64,000 nucleotides of DNA from the NCBI RefSeq assembly GCF_021462265.1, contig NZ_JAJONF010000004.1, forward strand, positions 124,001 through 188,000, in the 5' to 3' direction. Below the pieces are notes generated by a model, which was not told the DNA's origin, searched no databases, and saw nothing but the letters and a program-made list of their open reading frames with translations. The stretch's first letter is position 1; every line of letters begins with the position of its first letter. Made by a program: the position numbers and the translations under genes. Source of the DNA: Streptomyces shenzhenensis. GTDB taxonomy: Bacteria; Actinomycetota; Actinomycetes; Streptomycetales; Streptomycetaceae. This document shows, piece after piece, positions 25,770 to 34,757 of this stretch.

Positions 25770-28175
25770 ATGACCACACCGACGTCCGCACGCGGCCGCA
25801 GGCGCGCCCCCTCCCGTATCGAGCGGGCGGCGGGCAGGGCCGCGGCGCTGCAGAAACCACGTGTCATCCTCGCCCTGCTGCTCCTGCTGGCACTGACCTG
25901 CGTGATGCTGCTCGACGGCTATCTGCGCGCAGAGGTCGGCGGCGACCAGCGGGTCCGCACCGGCGCAAGCTCCAGCAAGGTGCCGGACACGATCCTCGAC
26001 GGCGGCCCGATCCTCACCTTCCGGGGCGGCCAGGCGACCACCGTCACGGTCCCCTCCAAGACCATCGCCCTCACCTTCGACGACGGCCCGAACCCGACCT
26101 ACACCCCGCAGGTCCTCAAGATCCTTGAGCAGTACGACTTGCCCGGCACGTTCTTCCTGGTCGGGTCGATGGTGTCGCGCTACCCGGGCATCGTGAAGAC
26201 GATGGTCCAGCAGGGCGAGGAGGTCGGCATCCACACCTTCACGCACGTCGATCTGTCGTACCAGAGCGACGCCCGGATCAACCGCGAGATGGAGCAGACG
26301 CAGCTCGCGCTGGCGGGCGCGGCCGGCATCACCACGACCCTGTTCCGCGCCCCGTACTCCTCCGAGACGGACGCCATCGACAACTACAGCTGGCCGGTCT
26401 ACAAGAGGCTCGGCAACGAGGGCTACACCAGCGTCTTCGTCGACACCGACAGCGACGACTGGAAGAGGCCGGGGGTCTCGAAGATCGTCAGGTGGGCCAC
26501 GCCGAGCGGCACCGAGGGCGCGGCGGTCCTCTTCCACGACGCCGGTGGCGAGCGCTCGCAGACGATCAAGGCGCTGCCGCAGTACATCAAGAAGATGAAG
26601 GCGAAGGGCTACGCCTTCACCACCGTCAGCGGGGTCATCGAGAAGCGGAACGCCGCCAACCGGCAGGCCGCCGCCACGAACACCGGAGCGACCGGCAGGA
26701 CGACCGGCCAGACCGCCACCGGCGTCACCGAGGCCGGGGTGGCCGGAACCGGCTCGGGCACGGGCACCGGCTCGGGCACGGGCACCGGCACTGGCCGCAC
26801 TGGCCGCACCGGCACCGGCACTGGCACCGGCACGGGGACCGGAGCGGCCACCGTCTCCCGTCTGCAGGCCGCCCACCGCACGGCCACCGGCATGACCCTC
26901 TACGAGGGCAAGTCGCTCATCGTGGCGGTCGCGATAGCCGAGTGGGCCCTCCCCGTCCTCTCCGGCCTGCTGTTCGTCGTCGGCGTCGCGGTGATGGGCC
27001 GCTTCGGGATGATGCTGCTCATCGCCCGCCGCCACTACAGACAGCGCAACAAACGCCGCTTCAGCTGGGGGCCGGCGGTCACCCGGCCGGTGAGCGTGAT
27101 CGTCCCGGCGTACAACGAGAAGGAATGCATCGCCAACACCCTGGAGTCACTGGCGCGGAGCACCCACCCGATCGAGATCATCGTCGTCGACGACGGTTCC
27201 ACGGACGGTACCTCCGAGATCGCCCGCGGCGCCGCCGACAAGCTCGGCATGACCAACGTCCGCGTCATCCGCCAGGAGAACGCGGGCAAGCCGGCCGCCC
27301 TCAACAACGGGGTGCGCAACGCCAGTCACGACATCGTCGTGATGATGGACGGCGACACGGTCTTCGAGCCGGAGACGGTACGGCACCTCGCGCAGCCGTT
27401 CGCCGACCCCGAGGTCGGCGCCGTCGCGGGCAACGCCAAGGTCGGCAACCGCGACACGATCATCGGCGCCTGGCAGCACATCGAGTACGTGATGGGCTTC
27501 AACCTCGACCGGCGCATGTACGACCTGCTGCGCTGCATGCCCACCATCCCCGGCGCCGTCGGCGCGTTCCGCCGCGAGGCGGTGCTCCAGGTGGGCGGCA
27601 TGAGCGAGGACACCCTCGCCGAGGACACCGACATCACCATCGCCATGCACCGCGCGGGCCGGCGGGTCGTCTACCAGGAGCACGCCAAGGCCTGGACGGA
27701 GGCGCCCGGTTCGTTCAAGCAGCTGTGGTCCCAGCGCTACCGCTGGTCCTACGGCACCATGCAGGCCCTGTGGAAGCACCGCAAGTCCCTCACCGACAAG
27801 GGCGCTTCGGGCCGCTTCGGCCGCGTCGGCATGCCCCTGGTCGTCCTCTTCCAGATCGTCACACCGGTCTTCGCCCCGCTCATCGACGTCTTCACGGCCT
27901 ACTCCATGATCTTCGTCGACTTCGAGGCGGCCCTGCTGGCCTGGCTCGCCGTCCTCGGCATCCAACTGACCTGCGCGGCCTACGCGTTCCGGCTCGACAA
28001 GGAGAAGTACCGTTACCTCGCCATGATGCCGCTGCAGCAGCTGGCCTACCGCCAGATGATGTACCTCGTCCTCATCCACTCCTGCATCACCGCCCTCACC
28101 GGCGGCCGCCTGCGCTGGCAGAAACTCAAGCGCACCGGCGAGGTCGGCACCCCGGCGGGGGTGGGCGGCCGATGA
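25770..28175 (+). CDS. Bifunctional polysaccharide deacetylase / family 2 glycosyltransferase
   Basis: An 801-aa fusion. Residues ~30-50 are a membrane helix. Residues ~95-310 are a NodB deacetylase, with TFDDGP (Asp104/Asp105), the metal site HTFTH (155-159) and FRAPYS. A Gly/Thr repeat linker (~328-358) leads to a second membrane segment. A processive GT2 domain follows, with VIVPAYNE (~444), VVDDGSTD (~472), MMDGDT (~527), EDTD and QRYRW (655-659), and then more membrane helices. The GT2 part would polymerise a GlcNAc-type sugar in the cytoplasm while the deacetylase acts outside. The layout recalls the MatB-type enzyme for a PNAG-like glycan. The stop overlaps the acyltransferase start. 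Confidence 0.9.
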   Translation: MTTPTSARGRRRAPSRIERAAGRAAALQKPRVILALLLLLALTCVMLLDGYLRAEVGGDQRVRTGASSSKVPDTILDGGPILTFRGGQATTVTVPSKTIALTFDDGPNPTYTPQVLKILEQYDLPGTFFLVGSMVSRYPGIVKTMVQQGEEVGIHTFTHVDLSYQSDARINREMEQTQLALAGAAGITTTLFRAPYSSETDAIDNYSWPVYKRLGNEGYTSVFVDTDSDDWKRPGVSKIVRWATPSGTEGAAVLFHDAGGERSQTIKALPQYIKKMKAKGYAFTTVSGVIEKRNAANRQAAATNTGATGRTTGQTATGVTEAGVAGTGSGTGTGSGTGTGTGRTGRTGTGTGTGTGTGAATVSRLQAAHRTATGMTLYEGKSLIVAVAIAEWALPVLSGLLFVVGVAVMGRFGMMLLIARRHYRQRNKRRFSWGPAVTRPVSVIVPAYNEKECIANTLESLARSTHPIEIIVVDDGSTDGTSEIARGAADKLGMTNVRVIRQENAGKPAALNNGVRNASHDIVVMMDGDTVFEPETVRHLAQPFADPEVGAVAGNAKVGNRDTIIGAWQHIEYVMGFNLDRRMYDLLRCMPTIPGAVGAFRREAVLQVGGMSEDTLAEDTDITIAMHRAGRRVVYQEHAKAWTEAPGSFKQLWSQRYRWSYGTMQALWKHRKSLTDKGASGRFGRVGMPLVVLFQIVTPVFAPLIDVFTAYSMIFVDFEAALLAWLAVLGIQLTCAAYAFRLDKEKYRYLAMMPLQQLAYRQMMYLVLIHSCITALTGGRLRWQKLKRTGEVGTPAGVGGR
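26751..26842 (+). repeat. Gly/Thr-encoding simple repeat in the deacetylase-GT2 linker
   Basis: About 90 bases built from GGCACCGG, GGCTCGGGCACG and related units. They encode alternating Gly-Thr with some Ser and Arg (SGTGTGSGTGTG type). It forms the flexible linker between the deacetylase and glycosyltransferase domains. Short near-identical units make length variation between strains likely. Confidence 0.75.
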
Positions 28176-29488
28176 CCTGGGACCAGCAGAACCCGTACCA
28201 GCAGAACCCGTACCAGCAGAACCCGTACCAGCAGGGCTACGAGGGCTACGGCTACGGCCCCTACGCCGGCCAGCAGCAGTACGCCCAGCAGCCGTACCCA
28301 CAGCGACAGCAGTACGTCGACTACGGCCACCCCCCGGCGGCCGAACAGACGGCACCGCTGCCGCCGGCGGAGCCGGACACAAGCCCTGTGCCCACGACTC
28401 CGGGCACCGGACAAGCGGGCGCCGAGGATTCCGCCCCGGACTCGCGGCCCGGCAAACCCGCGAGGGACCGTTACTTCGACACCCTCAGGGCCGTCGCCCT
28501 CGTCCGCGTCGTCACCTACCACACCTTCGGCTGGGCCTGGTGCGGCATGGTGTTCCCCTCCATGGGCGTCATGTTCGGCCTCGCCGGCACCCTCATGGCG
28601 AAGTCCCTGGAGCGCCCGGCGCCGAAGGTCGTCAGGAGCCGCCTCCGCCGCCTGCTCCCCCCGTTCTGGTTCTGGGGCTTCTTCGTCGTCCTGGCGATGC
28701 TGGTCCACGACTGGATGCCGGGCTGGCAGATCGTCTACTGGATCGTGCCGCTCGGCGACCCGCCGGGCAACGCGTGGGGCACGCAGGCCTGGGAGATCCT
28801 CTGGTACCTGCGCACCTACCTCTGGTTCGTCCTCCTCTCCCCGGCCCTGCTGTGGGTCTTCCGCAAGGCCCCGGTGCCGGTCCTCCTCCTCTCCCTCGCC
28901 CCGATCCTGGTCCTGAACTTCGTCTGGCCGGGCCCGGACAACCGGTTCGGCTCCGCGCTGTGGGATCTGTCGACGTACCTCTTCTGCTGGATCCTCGGCT
29001 TCGCGCACCGCGACGGAGTGCTGCAGCGGATGCGGCCGGCCCTGGTGGTCGTGGGCTCGCTCGCCGCCGTCGGCTACGGCGGCTGGTACGCCTTCTCGCA
29101 CCAGGCCGACTTCGGCACCTACGACCTGGACGAGAACCCCCTCGCACAGGCCTTCTGGTCGGCCGGTTTCGTGTCGCTGCTGATGTGGGCGAAGGCCTAC
29201 TTCAAGATCGACTTCGGCTGGCTGACCCGCTTCAGGAAGCTCGACCGGACGGTCACGATCTTCAACGCCCGCGCGGTGACGATCTACCTCTGGCACGAGA
29301 TCGCCCTCGTCCTCGCGGTCCCGCTGATCGACCGGATGTGGAACGTGCCCGCGTTCGAGAAATGGCTCCCGCTGGACAGCCAGTGGTTCATGTTCGGCGT
29401 CGGCTGGATCCTGATCGCGGTGTTCGTCGTGGCATGCGGCTGGGTGGAGGACGTGGCCGCGAAGAAGAAGCCGAAGCTCGTCCCCTGA
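28172..29488 (+). CDS. Acyltransferase-3 family membrane protein with Gln-rich N-terminus
   Basis: A 438-aa protein. Residues 1-~95 are a cytoplasmic Gln/Pro/Tyr-rich tail with three exact DNA-level copies of a 15-base unit encoding QQNPY. The rest is an acyltransferase-3 domain starting at RDRYFDTLRAVALVRVV with the family His in VTYHTFGW, followed by about ten membrane helices. Such proteins O-acylate exported glycans, for example with succinyl or acetyl groups. It overlaps the polysaccharide synthase gene by 4 bases, so it most likely modifies that polymer. Confidence 0.85.
   Translation: MTWDQQNPYQQNPYQQNPYQQGYEGYGYGPYAGQQQYAQQPYPQRQQYVDYGHPPAAEQTAPLPPAEPDTSPVPTTPGTGQAGAEDSAPDSRPGKPARDRYFDTLRAVALVRVVTYHTFGWAWCGMVFPSMGVMFGLAGTLMAKSLERPAPKVVRSRLRRLLPPFWFWGFFVVLAMLVHDWMPGWQIVYWIVPLGDPPGNAWGTQAWEILWYLRTYLWFVLLSPALLWVFRKAPVPVLLLSLAPILVLNFVWPGPDNRFGSALWDLSTYLFCWILGFAHRDGVLQRMRPALVVVGSLAAVGYGGWYAFSHQADFGTYDLDENPLAQAFWSAGFVSLLMWAKAYFKIDFGWLTRFRKLDRTVTIFNARAVTIYLWHEIALVLAVPLIDRMWNVPAFEKWLPLDSQWFMFGVGWILIAVFVVACGWVEDVAAKKKPKLVP
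28184..28228 (+). repeat. Three perfect copies of a 15-base repeat (QQNPY)
   Basis: CAGCAGAACCCGTAC is repeated exactly three times, at 28184, 28199 and 28214, followed by a partial CAGCAG copy. It lies at the start of the acyltransferase gene and encodes QQNPY units. Perfect DNA identity suggests recent expansion. Confidence 0.85.
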
Positions 29489-29503
29489 GGGCGTGCTGCA
29501 AGA

Positions 29504-30208
29504 ATGGCGAGCGTGACCCGCGCCTCCCTGAACAAGCAGCCGCACGAAGTCGCCTCGATGTTCGACGACGTGGCGGAACGGTACGACCTGACCAACGACG
29601 TCCTCTCGCTCGGCCAGGACCGGCAGTGGCGGAAGGAGGTCGCCAGGGCGGTCGACGCGCGCCCCGCGCAGAAGATCCTGGACCTGGCGGCCGGCACGGG
29701 CACCTCCTCCCAGCCGTTCGTCCGGGCCGGTGCCTACGTCGTGCCCTGCGACTTCTCCCTGGGGATGCTCCAGGTCGGCAAGCGGCGCAACGCCTGGATG
29801 CCCTTCACCGCGGGCGACGCCACCCGGCTGCCGTTCGGAGACGACACCTTCGACGCCGTGACGATCTCCTTCGGGCTGCGCAACGTCCAGGACACCGACG
29901 CGGCCCTGCGCGAGATGTACCGGGTGACGCGGCCCGGCGGCCGGGTCGTGATCTGCGAGTTCTCGCATCCGACCTGGGCGCCCTTGCGGACCGTCTACAC
30001 CGAGTACCTGATGCGCGCCCTGCCGCCGGTCGCCCGTGCGGTCTCCTCCAACCCGGACGCCTATGTCTACCTCGCCGAGTCCATCCGCGCCTGGCCCGAC
30101 CAGCCCGCCCTCGCCGGACGGCTGCGGGCGGCGGGCTGGTCGAAGGTGGCCTGGCGCAACCTCACCGGCGGCATCGTCGCCCTGCACCGGGGCTTCAAGG
30201 AGGCCTGA
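29504..30208 (+). CDS. menG: Demethylmenaquinone methyltransferase
   Basis: A 234-aa SAM-dependent methyltransferase of the UbiE/MenG family. It has [20 protein letters not shown] near the N-terminus, the SAM motif [12 protein letters not shown], and the family signature [21 protein letters not shown]. It methylates demethylmenaquinone in the last step of menaquinone synthesis. An in-frame GTG three codons in (29513) is an alternative start. It follows the acyltransferase by 15 bases but belongs functionally with mqnC and the downstream reductase. Confidence 0.93.
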   Translation: MASVTRASLNKQPHEVASMFDDVAERYDLTNDVLSLGQDRQWRKEVARAVDARPAQKILDLAAGTGTSSQPFVRAGAYVVPCDFSLGMLQVGKRRNAWMPFTAGDATRLPFGDDTFDAVTISFGLRNVQDTDAALREMYRVTRPGGRVVICEFSHPTWAPLRTVYTEYLMRALPPVARAVSSNPDAYVYLAESIRAWPDQPALAGRLRAAGWSKVAWRNLTGGIVALHRGFKEA

Positions 30209-30223
30209 GCCCCGGCCGGCCAC

Positions 30224-30559
30224 TCACAGGCTGCTCACCTCGAAAGCGTCCCCGGGCCGGTCCAGCTCCCGTTGCAGCCCGCCCTGCGGCGGCCGTGGGA
30301 CACGGGGCTCGCGCACGCCCCCGCCGCCCTCGCCCTCACCGAAGTCGAACCACACGTACACCATGGAGTCCCGCGGCACCTCGGCACCGGCTTGCGGGAA
30401 CTGGCGTACGACGTAGTCGACGACCGTGAGAGGGAAGTCCGGCCGGTCCGGCGCGTTGAGGAACAGCCCCCGCGCCCGGGCGGTCTCGCGCGCGTCCAGG
30501 GCCATCAGTCCGACCAGTCGCGGCACGCGCACTTCGGGCGTTTTGGGTGTTATATGCAC
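30224..30559 (-). CDS. Small PASTA-domain protein
   Basis: A 111-aa protein. The start is chosen at GTG 30559 because a strong GGGGGTGA ribosome-binding site lies 6 bases upstream; the frame is open to 30646. Residues ~10-75 form one PASTA-like domain (VRVPRLVGLMALDARETARARGL, then VVRQFPQAGAEVPRDSMVYVWFDF). PASTA domains usually bind peptidoglycan stem peptides outside the cell, as in PknB kinases and PBPs. This protein has no signal peptide or membrane helix, so the domain would be cytoplasmic, which is odd. The C-terminal ~35 residues are disordered. Confidence 0.7.
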   Translation of the reverse strand: MHITPKTPEVRVPRLVGLMALDARETARARGLFLNAPDRPDFPLTVVDYVVRQFPQAGAEVPRDSMVYVWFDFGEGEGGGGVREPRVPRPPQGGLQRELDRPGDAFEVSSL

Positions 30560-30642
30560 AGATGTCACCCCCAGCGGTACTGGAAGGGTAACCCCCGGGA
30601 TGCGGCGGCCGGAAGCGCCAAGTGTCTTTCTGTAACAGATCG

Positions 30643-31179
30643 TCACTCTCTGTGATTGTGTGGCGTGCCGTCACGCAGGTCGAGCCGGAAGCACAGCGCC
30701 TCCTCCGGGAGCCGCGGGTGCGGGAACGTCTCCGCCAGTTCCATCCCGAGGCGCCTGGTGACCGCGACCGACCGCTCGTTCCCCGGCCGCACCATCGCCA
30801 CCACCTCCGGCACGCCCGCCGCCCGCAGCCGCCCCAGCGTCATGTGCGCCGCCGCCGTCACATACCCCTTGCCCCAGTGCGCCCGCCCGAGCCGCCAGCC
30901 GATCTCGATCTCGCCCCTGGGCCCCCAGTCCGACGCCCACGGCTGCGCGCCGGTGAAGCCGATGACCTGTCCCGACTCGTCGGTCATCGTCCACAGGCAG
31001 AAGCCGAGCTCCGCGTCGTGCCGGCGCTGGCGGGCGGTGAGCTCCTCGTAGACGGACAGCTCCGCGGACCTCCCGCCGTAGAACTCCATGACCTCCGGGT
31101 CGTCGAAGACCCGATGCCAGGCGAACGCGTCCTCGTGCGTGGGTACACGCAGCCGTACCGCGGGGAGAGCTCGGTTCAC
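30643..31179 (-). CDS. GNAT-family N-acetyltransferase
   Basis: A 178-aa protein of the RimJ/RimL-like GNAT branch. It has an N-terminal substrate strand (LPAVRLRVPTHEDAFAW), the segment EIEIGWRLGRAHWGKGYVTAA with the acetyl-CoA loop, and RPGNERSVAVTRRLGME near the end. It transfers acetyl groups from acetyl-CoA to an amine, possibly a protein N-terminus or small molecule. The substrate is not evident. It stands apart from the menaquinone genes in orientation. Confidence 0.85.
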   Translation of the reverse strand: MNRALPAVRLRVPTHEDAFAWHRVFDDPEVMEFYGGRSAELSVYEELTARQRRHDAELGFCLWTMTDESGQVIGFTGAQPWASDWGPRGEIEIGWRLGRAHWGKGYVTAAAHMTLGRLRAAGVPEVVAMVRPGNERSVAVTRRLGMELAETFPHPRLPEEALCFRLDLRDGTPHNHRE

Positions 31180-31227
31180 AGGGGCAGCCCTTCAGCAGGG
31201 TGATCAGTACCGCTGAATAGACTGCCC

Positions 31228-32562
31228 ATGTCCAGTGCCGGTCGGCACGCAGATTTCGAGCCTTGGGGAGCCCCCGCCGTGACCGAGCCCCTCTCCGAAA
31301 ACACCGCCGATGTCATCGTCGTCGGCGCGGGGCCAGCCGGCTCCACGACGGCCTACCATCTCGCCAAGGCCGGCCTCGACGTCCTCCTGTTGGAGAAGAC
31401 CGAGTTCCCGCGCGAGAAGGTGTGCGGCGACGGACTCACCCCGCGCGCGGTGAAGCAGTTGGTCGCCATGGGCATCGACATCTCCGAGGAGGCCGGCTGG
31501 CTGCGCAACAAGGGCCTGCGCATCATCGGCGGCGGCACCCGCCTCCAGCTCGACTGGCCGGATCTCGCCTCCTTCCCCGACTACGGCCTCGTCCGCAAGC
31601 GCGACGACTTCGACGAACAACTCGCCCGCCAGGCGCAGAAGGCGGGCGCCCGCCTCTTCGAGCGCTGCAACGTCGGCGCCCCCGTCGTCGACGACCGCAC
31701 CGGCCGGATCACCGGTGTGCACGCCAAGCTCGGCGAGGAGAAGCGCGAAGTCACCTTCCACGCCCCGCTCGTCGTGGCCGCCGACGGCAACTCCACCCGG
31801 CTCTCCCTCGCGATGGGCCTGCACCGCCGCGAGGACCGCCCGATGGGCGTGGCCGTCCGGACCTACTTCACCTCCCCCCGCCATGACGACGACTACCTGG
31901 AGTCCTGGCTGGAACTCTGGGACCGCCGCGGCCCCCAGGACCGCCTGCTGCCCGGCTACGGCTGGATCTTCGGCATGGGCGACGGCACCTCCAACGTGGG
32001 TCTGGGTGTCCTGAACACCTCCGACTCCTTCAAGGAACTGGACTGGCGCGAGGTCCTCAAGGCCTGGTGCGCCTCCATGCCCGAGGACTGGGGCTACACC
32101 CCCGAGAACATGACCGGCCCGATCCGCGGTGCCGCCCTTCCCATGGCCTTCAACCGCCAGCCCCACTACACGCGCGGCCTCCTCCTCGTCGGTGACGCCG
32201 GCGGCCTGGTCAACCCGTTCAACGGCGAGGGCATCGCCTACGCCATGGAGTCCGGCCAACTCGCCGCCGACGTCATCGTCCAGGCCCACGCGCGGGCCAC
32301 GGCCGGCGGGCGCGAACTGGCCCTGCAGCGCTACCCGCGCGTCCTCAAGGACACCTACGGCGGCTACTACACGCTGGGCCGCGCCTTCGTGAAGCTCATC
32401 GGCAACCCGAAGGTCATGCAGATCGCCGCCCAGCGCGGTCTGACCCACCCGCTGCTGATGAAGTTCACCCTGAAGCTCCTGGCGAACCTCACCGACCCGA
32501 CCGGCGGCGACGCGATGGACCGCATCATCAACGGTCTGAGCAAGGTGGCCCCGAAGGCCTGA
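31228..32562 (+). CDS. Geranylgeranyl-reductase-family flavoprotein, MenJ-like
   Basis: A 444-aa FAD enzyme. ATG 31228 is given; GTG 31279 (VTEPLSENTADV) is a good alternative. Motifs are the dinucleotide-binding VIVVGAGPAGSTTAYHL, the family segment FPREKVCGDGLTPRAV, and the FAD-ribityl site LLVGDAGGLVNPFNGEGIAYAMESG. The family reduces isoprenoid double bonds. In mycobacteria its member MenJ saturates one menaquinone isoprene unit and lies near menG and a polyprenyl synthase. Streptomycetes make partly hydrogenated menaquinones, and menG is 1 kb upstream, so that role is likely here. Confidence 0.88.
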   Translation: MSSAGRHADFEPWGAPAVTEPLSENTADVIVVGAGPAGSTTAYHLAKAGLDVLLLEKTEFPREKVCGDGLTPRAVKQLVAMGIDISEEAGWLRNKGLRIIGGGTRLQLDWPDLASFPDYGLVRKRDDFDEQLARQAQKAGARLFERCNVGAPVVDDRTGRITGVHAKLGEEKREVTFHAPLVVAADGNSTRLSLAMGLHRREDRPMGVAVRTYFTSPRHDDDYLESWLELWDRRGPQDRLLPGYGWIFGMGDGTSNVGLGVLNTSDSFKELDWREVLKAWCASMPEDWGYTPENMTGPIRGAALPMAFNRQPHYTRGLLLVGDAGGLVNPFNGEGIAYAMESGQLAADVIVQAHARATAGGRELALQRYPRVLKDTYGGYYTLGRAFVKLIGNPKVMQIAAQRGLTHPLLMKFTLKLLANLTDPTGGDAMDRIINGLSKVAPKA

Positions 32563-32568
32563 CCGCTC

Positions 32569-33195
32569 TCAGGAGCCGATCGCCTCGATGTTGGCGGACC
32601 GGCGGGCGTAGACGTCCTCCCGCCGGTCCGTCACCTGCCGCAGCGCTTCCCGCCGCTCCCGCTTGGAGAGCCGGTCGAGATACACGTGCCCGTTCACATG
32701 GTCGGTCTCGTGCGCCAGGCAGCGGGCGAAATACCCCGTTCCCTCGATGGTGAGGGGATTGCCGTCCTTGTCCTGCCCGTGCACGACCGCCCGGTCCGGC
32801 CGCGGTACGTCCATCACGGCGCCCGGCACCGACAGGCACCCCTCGCTGTCGTCCAGCAGCCGCCGCCCGGCCGGGTCCTGCGCCGCCAGCACGGGGTTGA
32901 CAACATGCCCGACATGCCGGACACCGTCGTCGTCCGGGCAGTCGTAGACGAACAGCCGCAGATCGACCCCGACCTGGTTCGCGGCGAGGCCGGCACCCTC
33001 GGCGACGTACATGGTGAGGAACATGTCGTCGATGAGCGCGGCGAGGTCGGGTCCGAACTCGGTGACGTCCCGGCAGGGCTTGTGCAGGACGTCCTCACCG
33101 GTCTCGGTGATCCGGCGCACCGAACCGCGCCGGGCCTCGGGGGCGTGCCGGGGGTAGTAGTCCATGGGGTTCCCCTGGACGAAGACGCGTGGCAT
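32569..33195 (-). CDS. def: Peptide deformylase
   Basis: A 208-aa metalloenzyme with all three family motifs: [10 protein letters not shown] (67-76), EGCLS (118-122, Cys metal ligand) and HETDH (162-166, two His ligands and the catalytic Glu). It removes the formyl group from nascent proteins in the cytoplasm. The 30-residue N-terminal extension before ITETGEDVL is longer than in E. coli but usual in actinobacteria, which often carry several def copies. It converges with the MenJ-like gene, only six bases apart. Confidence 0.95.
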   Translation of the reverse strand: MPRVFVQGNPMDYYPRHAPEARRGSVRRITETGEDVLHKPCRDVTEFGPDLAALIDDMFLTMYVAEGAGLAANQVGVDLRLFVYDCPDDDGVRHVGHVVNPVLAAQDPAGRRLLDDSEGCLSVPGAVMDVPRPDRAVVHGQDKDGNPLTIEGTGYFARCLAHETDHVNGHVYLDRLSKRERREALRQVTDRREDVYARRSANIEAIGS

Positions 33196-33353
33196 CGCGA
33201 TGTCTCCTTCTCGGATCTCGGGGCCGCCGCGCTGTGTGCGAGCGGCCTGCGTCGAGCATCCCAGGAGTCACCGGATCGCGGGCGGGCCTGTGGAAAACCC
33301 TCGTGCCGTCCTGTGGCCTGTGGGCAACGGGGGAGAAGGGCGGGCGCGCCGGA

Positions 33354-33384
33354 AGGGCCGCTGCCCCCGAGCGGCTGCGGCCCT
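33354..33384 (-). terminator. Hairpin downstream of the NlpC/P60 gene
   Basis: AGGGCCGC (33354-33361) pairs perfectly with GCGGCCCT (33377-33384) across a 15-base loop, 45 bases past the NlpC/P60 stop on the minus strand. There is no T-run, as is common in streptomycetes. Confidence 0.4.
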
Positions 33385-33428
33385 ACCGTGCTTGCGTAAT
33401 GCCCGAGTTGTCGTTGTTGCCCGTCTTG

Positions 33429-34235
33429 TCAGAGCACCCGCACCGCACCGGTCGGCGGGTCGTACGACAGCGGGTGCTCACCGACGCCGCTGGAGGGGTT
33501 CTGCGCGCCGACGAACATGCCGCCACCGACGTACACCGCCACGTGGTACGCGCTGCCGGCGCTGCCCCAGTAGAGGATGTCGCCGGGCTGGAGGTTGCTC
33601 AGCGAGACCTGGGTGCCCTGCGTCGACTGGTCCTGGGAGACGCGCGGCAGGCTGACGCCGACGGACTTGAAGGCGGCCTGGACGAGACCCGAGCAGTCCC
33701 ACGAGTTGGGGCCCGTGCCGCCGGAGACGTAGGCGTCGCCGATCTGCGCCTTCACGAAGGCGACCACCGCGGCGGCCGAACCGGTCGCCGTGGACGTGCT
33801 CGTGGAGGCGCTGGAGCTCGTGGCGGCGCTGAGAGTGGTCCGCTCTGCACTGCGCGAGGCGGCGCGCTCCGCGGCGGCCCTGCGGGCCTCCTCGGCCTTC
33901 TTCTTCTTGGCGTCGGCCTTCTGCTTGGCGTCGGCGAGGTCCGCCTTGGCCTGCTTCGCGGCATTCGCGGCGGCCGCGTCGCGCTCGGCCTGGAGGGTGT
34001 AGTTCGCCGCGGCCTGCTGTGTGGCGTCGGCGGACTGAGCCACCTGGGTGGCCAGATCGGCCGTCAGGGTGGGCAGTTCGAGCGTCTGCGTCACGGGTTC
34101 GGCGGCACTCGCCGAGGCCGCGCCCGCCGCTGCCATGCCGAGGACACCACCGGCAACTCCGGCGCGCACGGCGATGTTGGTCGTCGCGCTGCGGCGGGGC
34201 TTCCGGTGGTTGCGTATGTGAGCGGTGTGGGACAT
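33429..34235 (-). CDS. Secreted NlpC/P60 cell-wall endopeptidase
   Basis: A 268-aa protein from ATG 34235 (MSHTAHIRNHRKPRR). A long basic n-region and hydrophobic stretch end in an Ala-Ser-Ala export site near residue 45. A Lys/Ala/Glu-rich coiled coil (~65-125) and a Ser/Thr linker follow. The C-terminal ~115 residues are an NlpC/P60 domain with catalytic Cys in SWDCSGL and His in YHVAVYVGGG. It should cut D-glutamyl-diamino-acid bonds in peptidoglycan stems. An upstream ATG at 34292 lacks a proper RBS. It is divergent from nuoA across a 768-base gap. Confidence 0.88.
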   Translation of the reverse strand: MSHTAHIRNHRKPRRSATTNIAVRAGVAGGVLGMAAAGAASASAAEPVTQTLELPTLTADLATQVAQSADATQQAAANYTLQAERDAAAANAAKQAKADLADAKQKADAKKKKAEEARRAAAERAASRSAERTTLSAATSSSASTSTSTATGSAAAVVAFVKAQIGDAYVSGGTGPNSWDCSGLVQAAFKSVGVSLPRVSQDQSTQGTQVSLSNLQPGDILYWGSAGSAYHVAVYVGGGMFVGAQNPSSGVGEHPLSYDPPTGAVRVL

Positions 34236-34757
34236 GGGAACAACCGGTATCAGGGGCTCCTTCATATCTACAAGAAACGTGTGCTGCGCCACAGTTGCTC
34301 AATCGAGACCGCGAATCCCTCGGATGTCTTTCTTTATTGACGCCGTAACGGACATTGCGGACGCTCGCGATCAAGCCCGTGATCACGTTCTTTCGCTGTT
34401 ACGTCCGGATTGCTCCCGACCTACCATCGGTTGCGGTCGTTGGCCAAGCCCGGTTCTCAGGCGCCTCTCATCAATGTGGCGGAGGTCACGGAACGGTCAC
34501 CGGGAGGGGTGCGTCTCGCGCGGGGGTCGAGCCGGCGTCGAGTCCGCCGGGGTTCGTGAACGCGTGCACGCGTCCACATCGCCTTCCGCACCTCCCTCCG
34601 ACGTGTGAACGCGGCCCACTATCAAGGGGCCCGGTCCATCACCAATTTGCATGCAAAGGAACTCTCTTGATATAGAGACGCCCGCCCAAAACCCCCTCCT
34701 GTCTGCGTCAACGGTCGAAAACGTCACTTCTGGTGATCAGCCGAACGCTTCAGGTGT

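Noticed and set aside
26751..26842. Repetitive tract considered as a CRISPR-like array
   Set aside because: The units are short, contiguous and codon-phased with no spacers. It encodes a Gly/Thr linker.
34236..34740. Possible c-di-AMP riboswitch in front of the NlpC/P60 gene
   Set aside because: I searched the minus strand for the conserved GGGGGAACC, GGGGTGAA and CCCGACAGCT blocks and found none, unlike 59252-59430.
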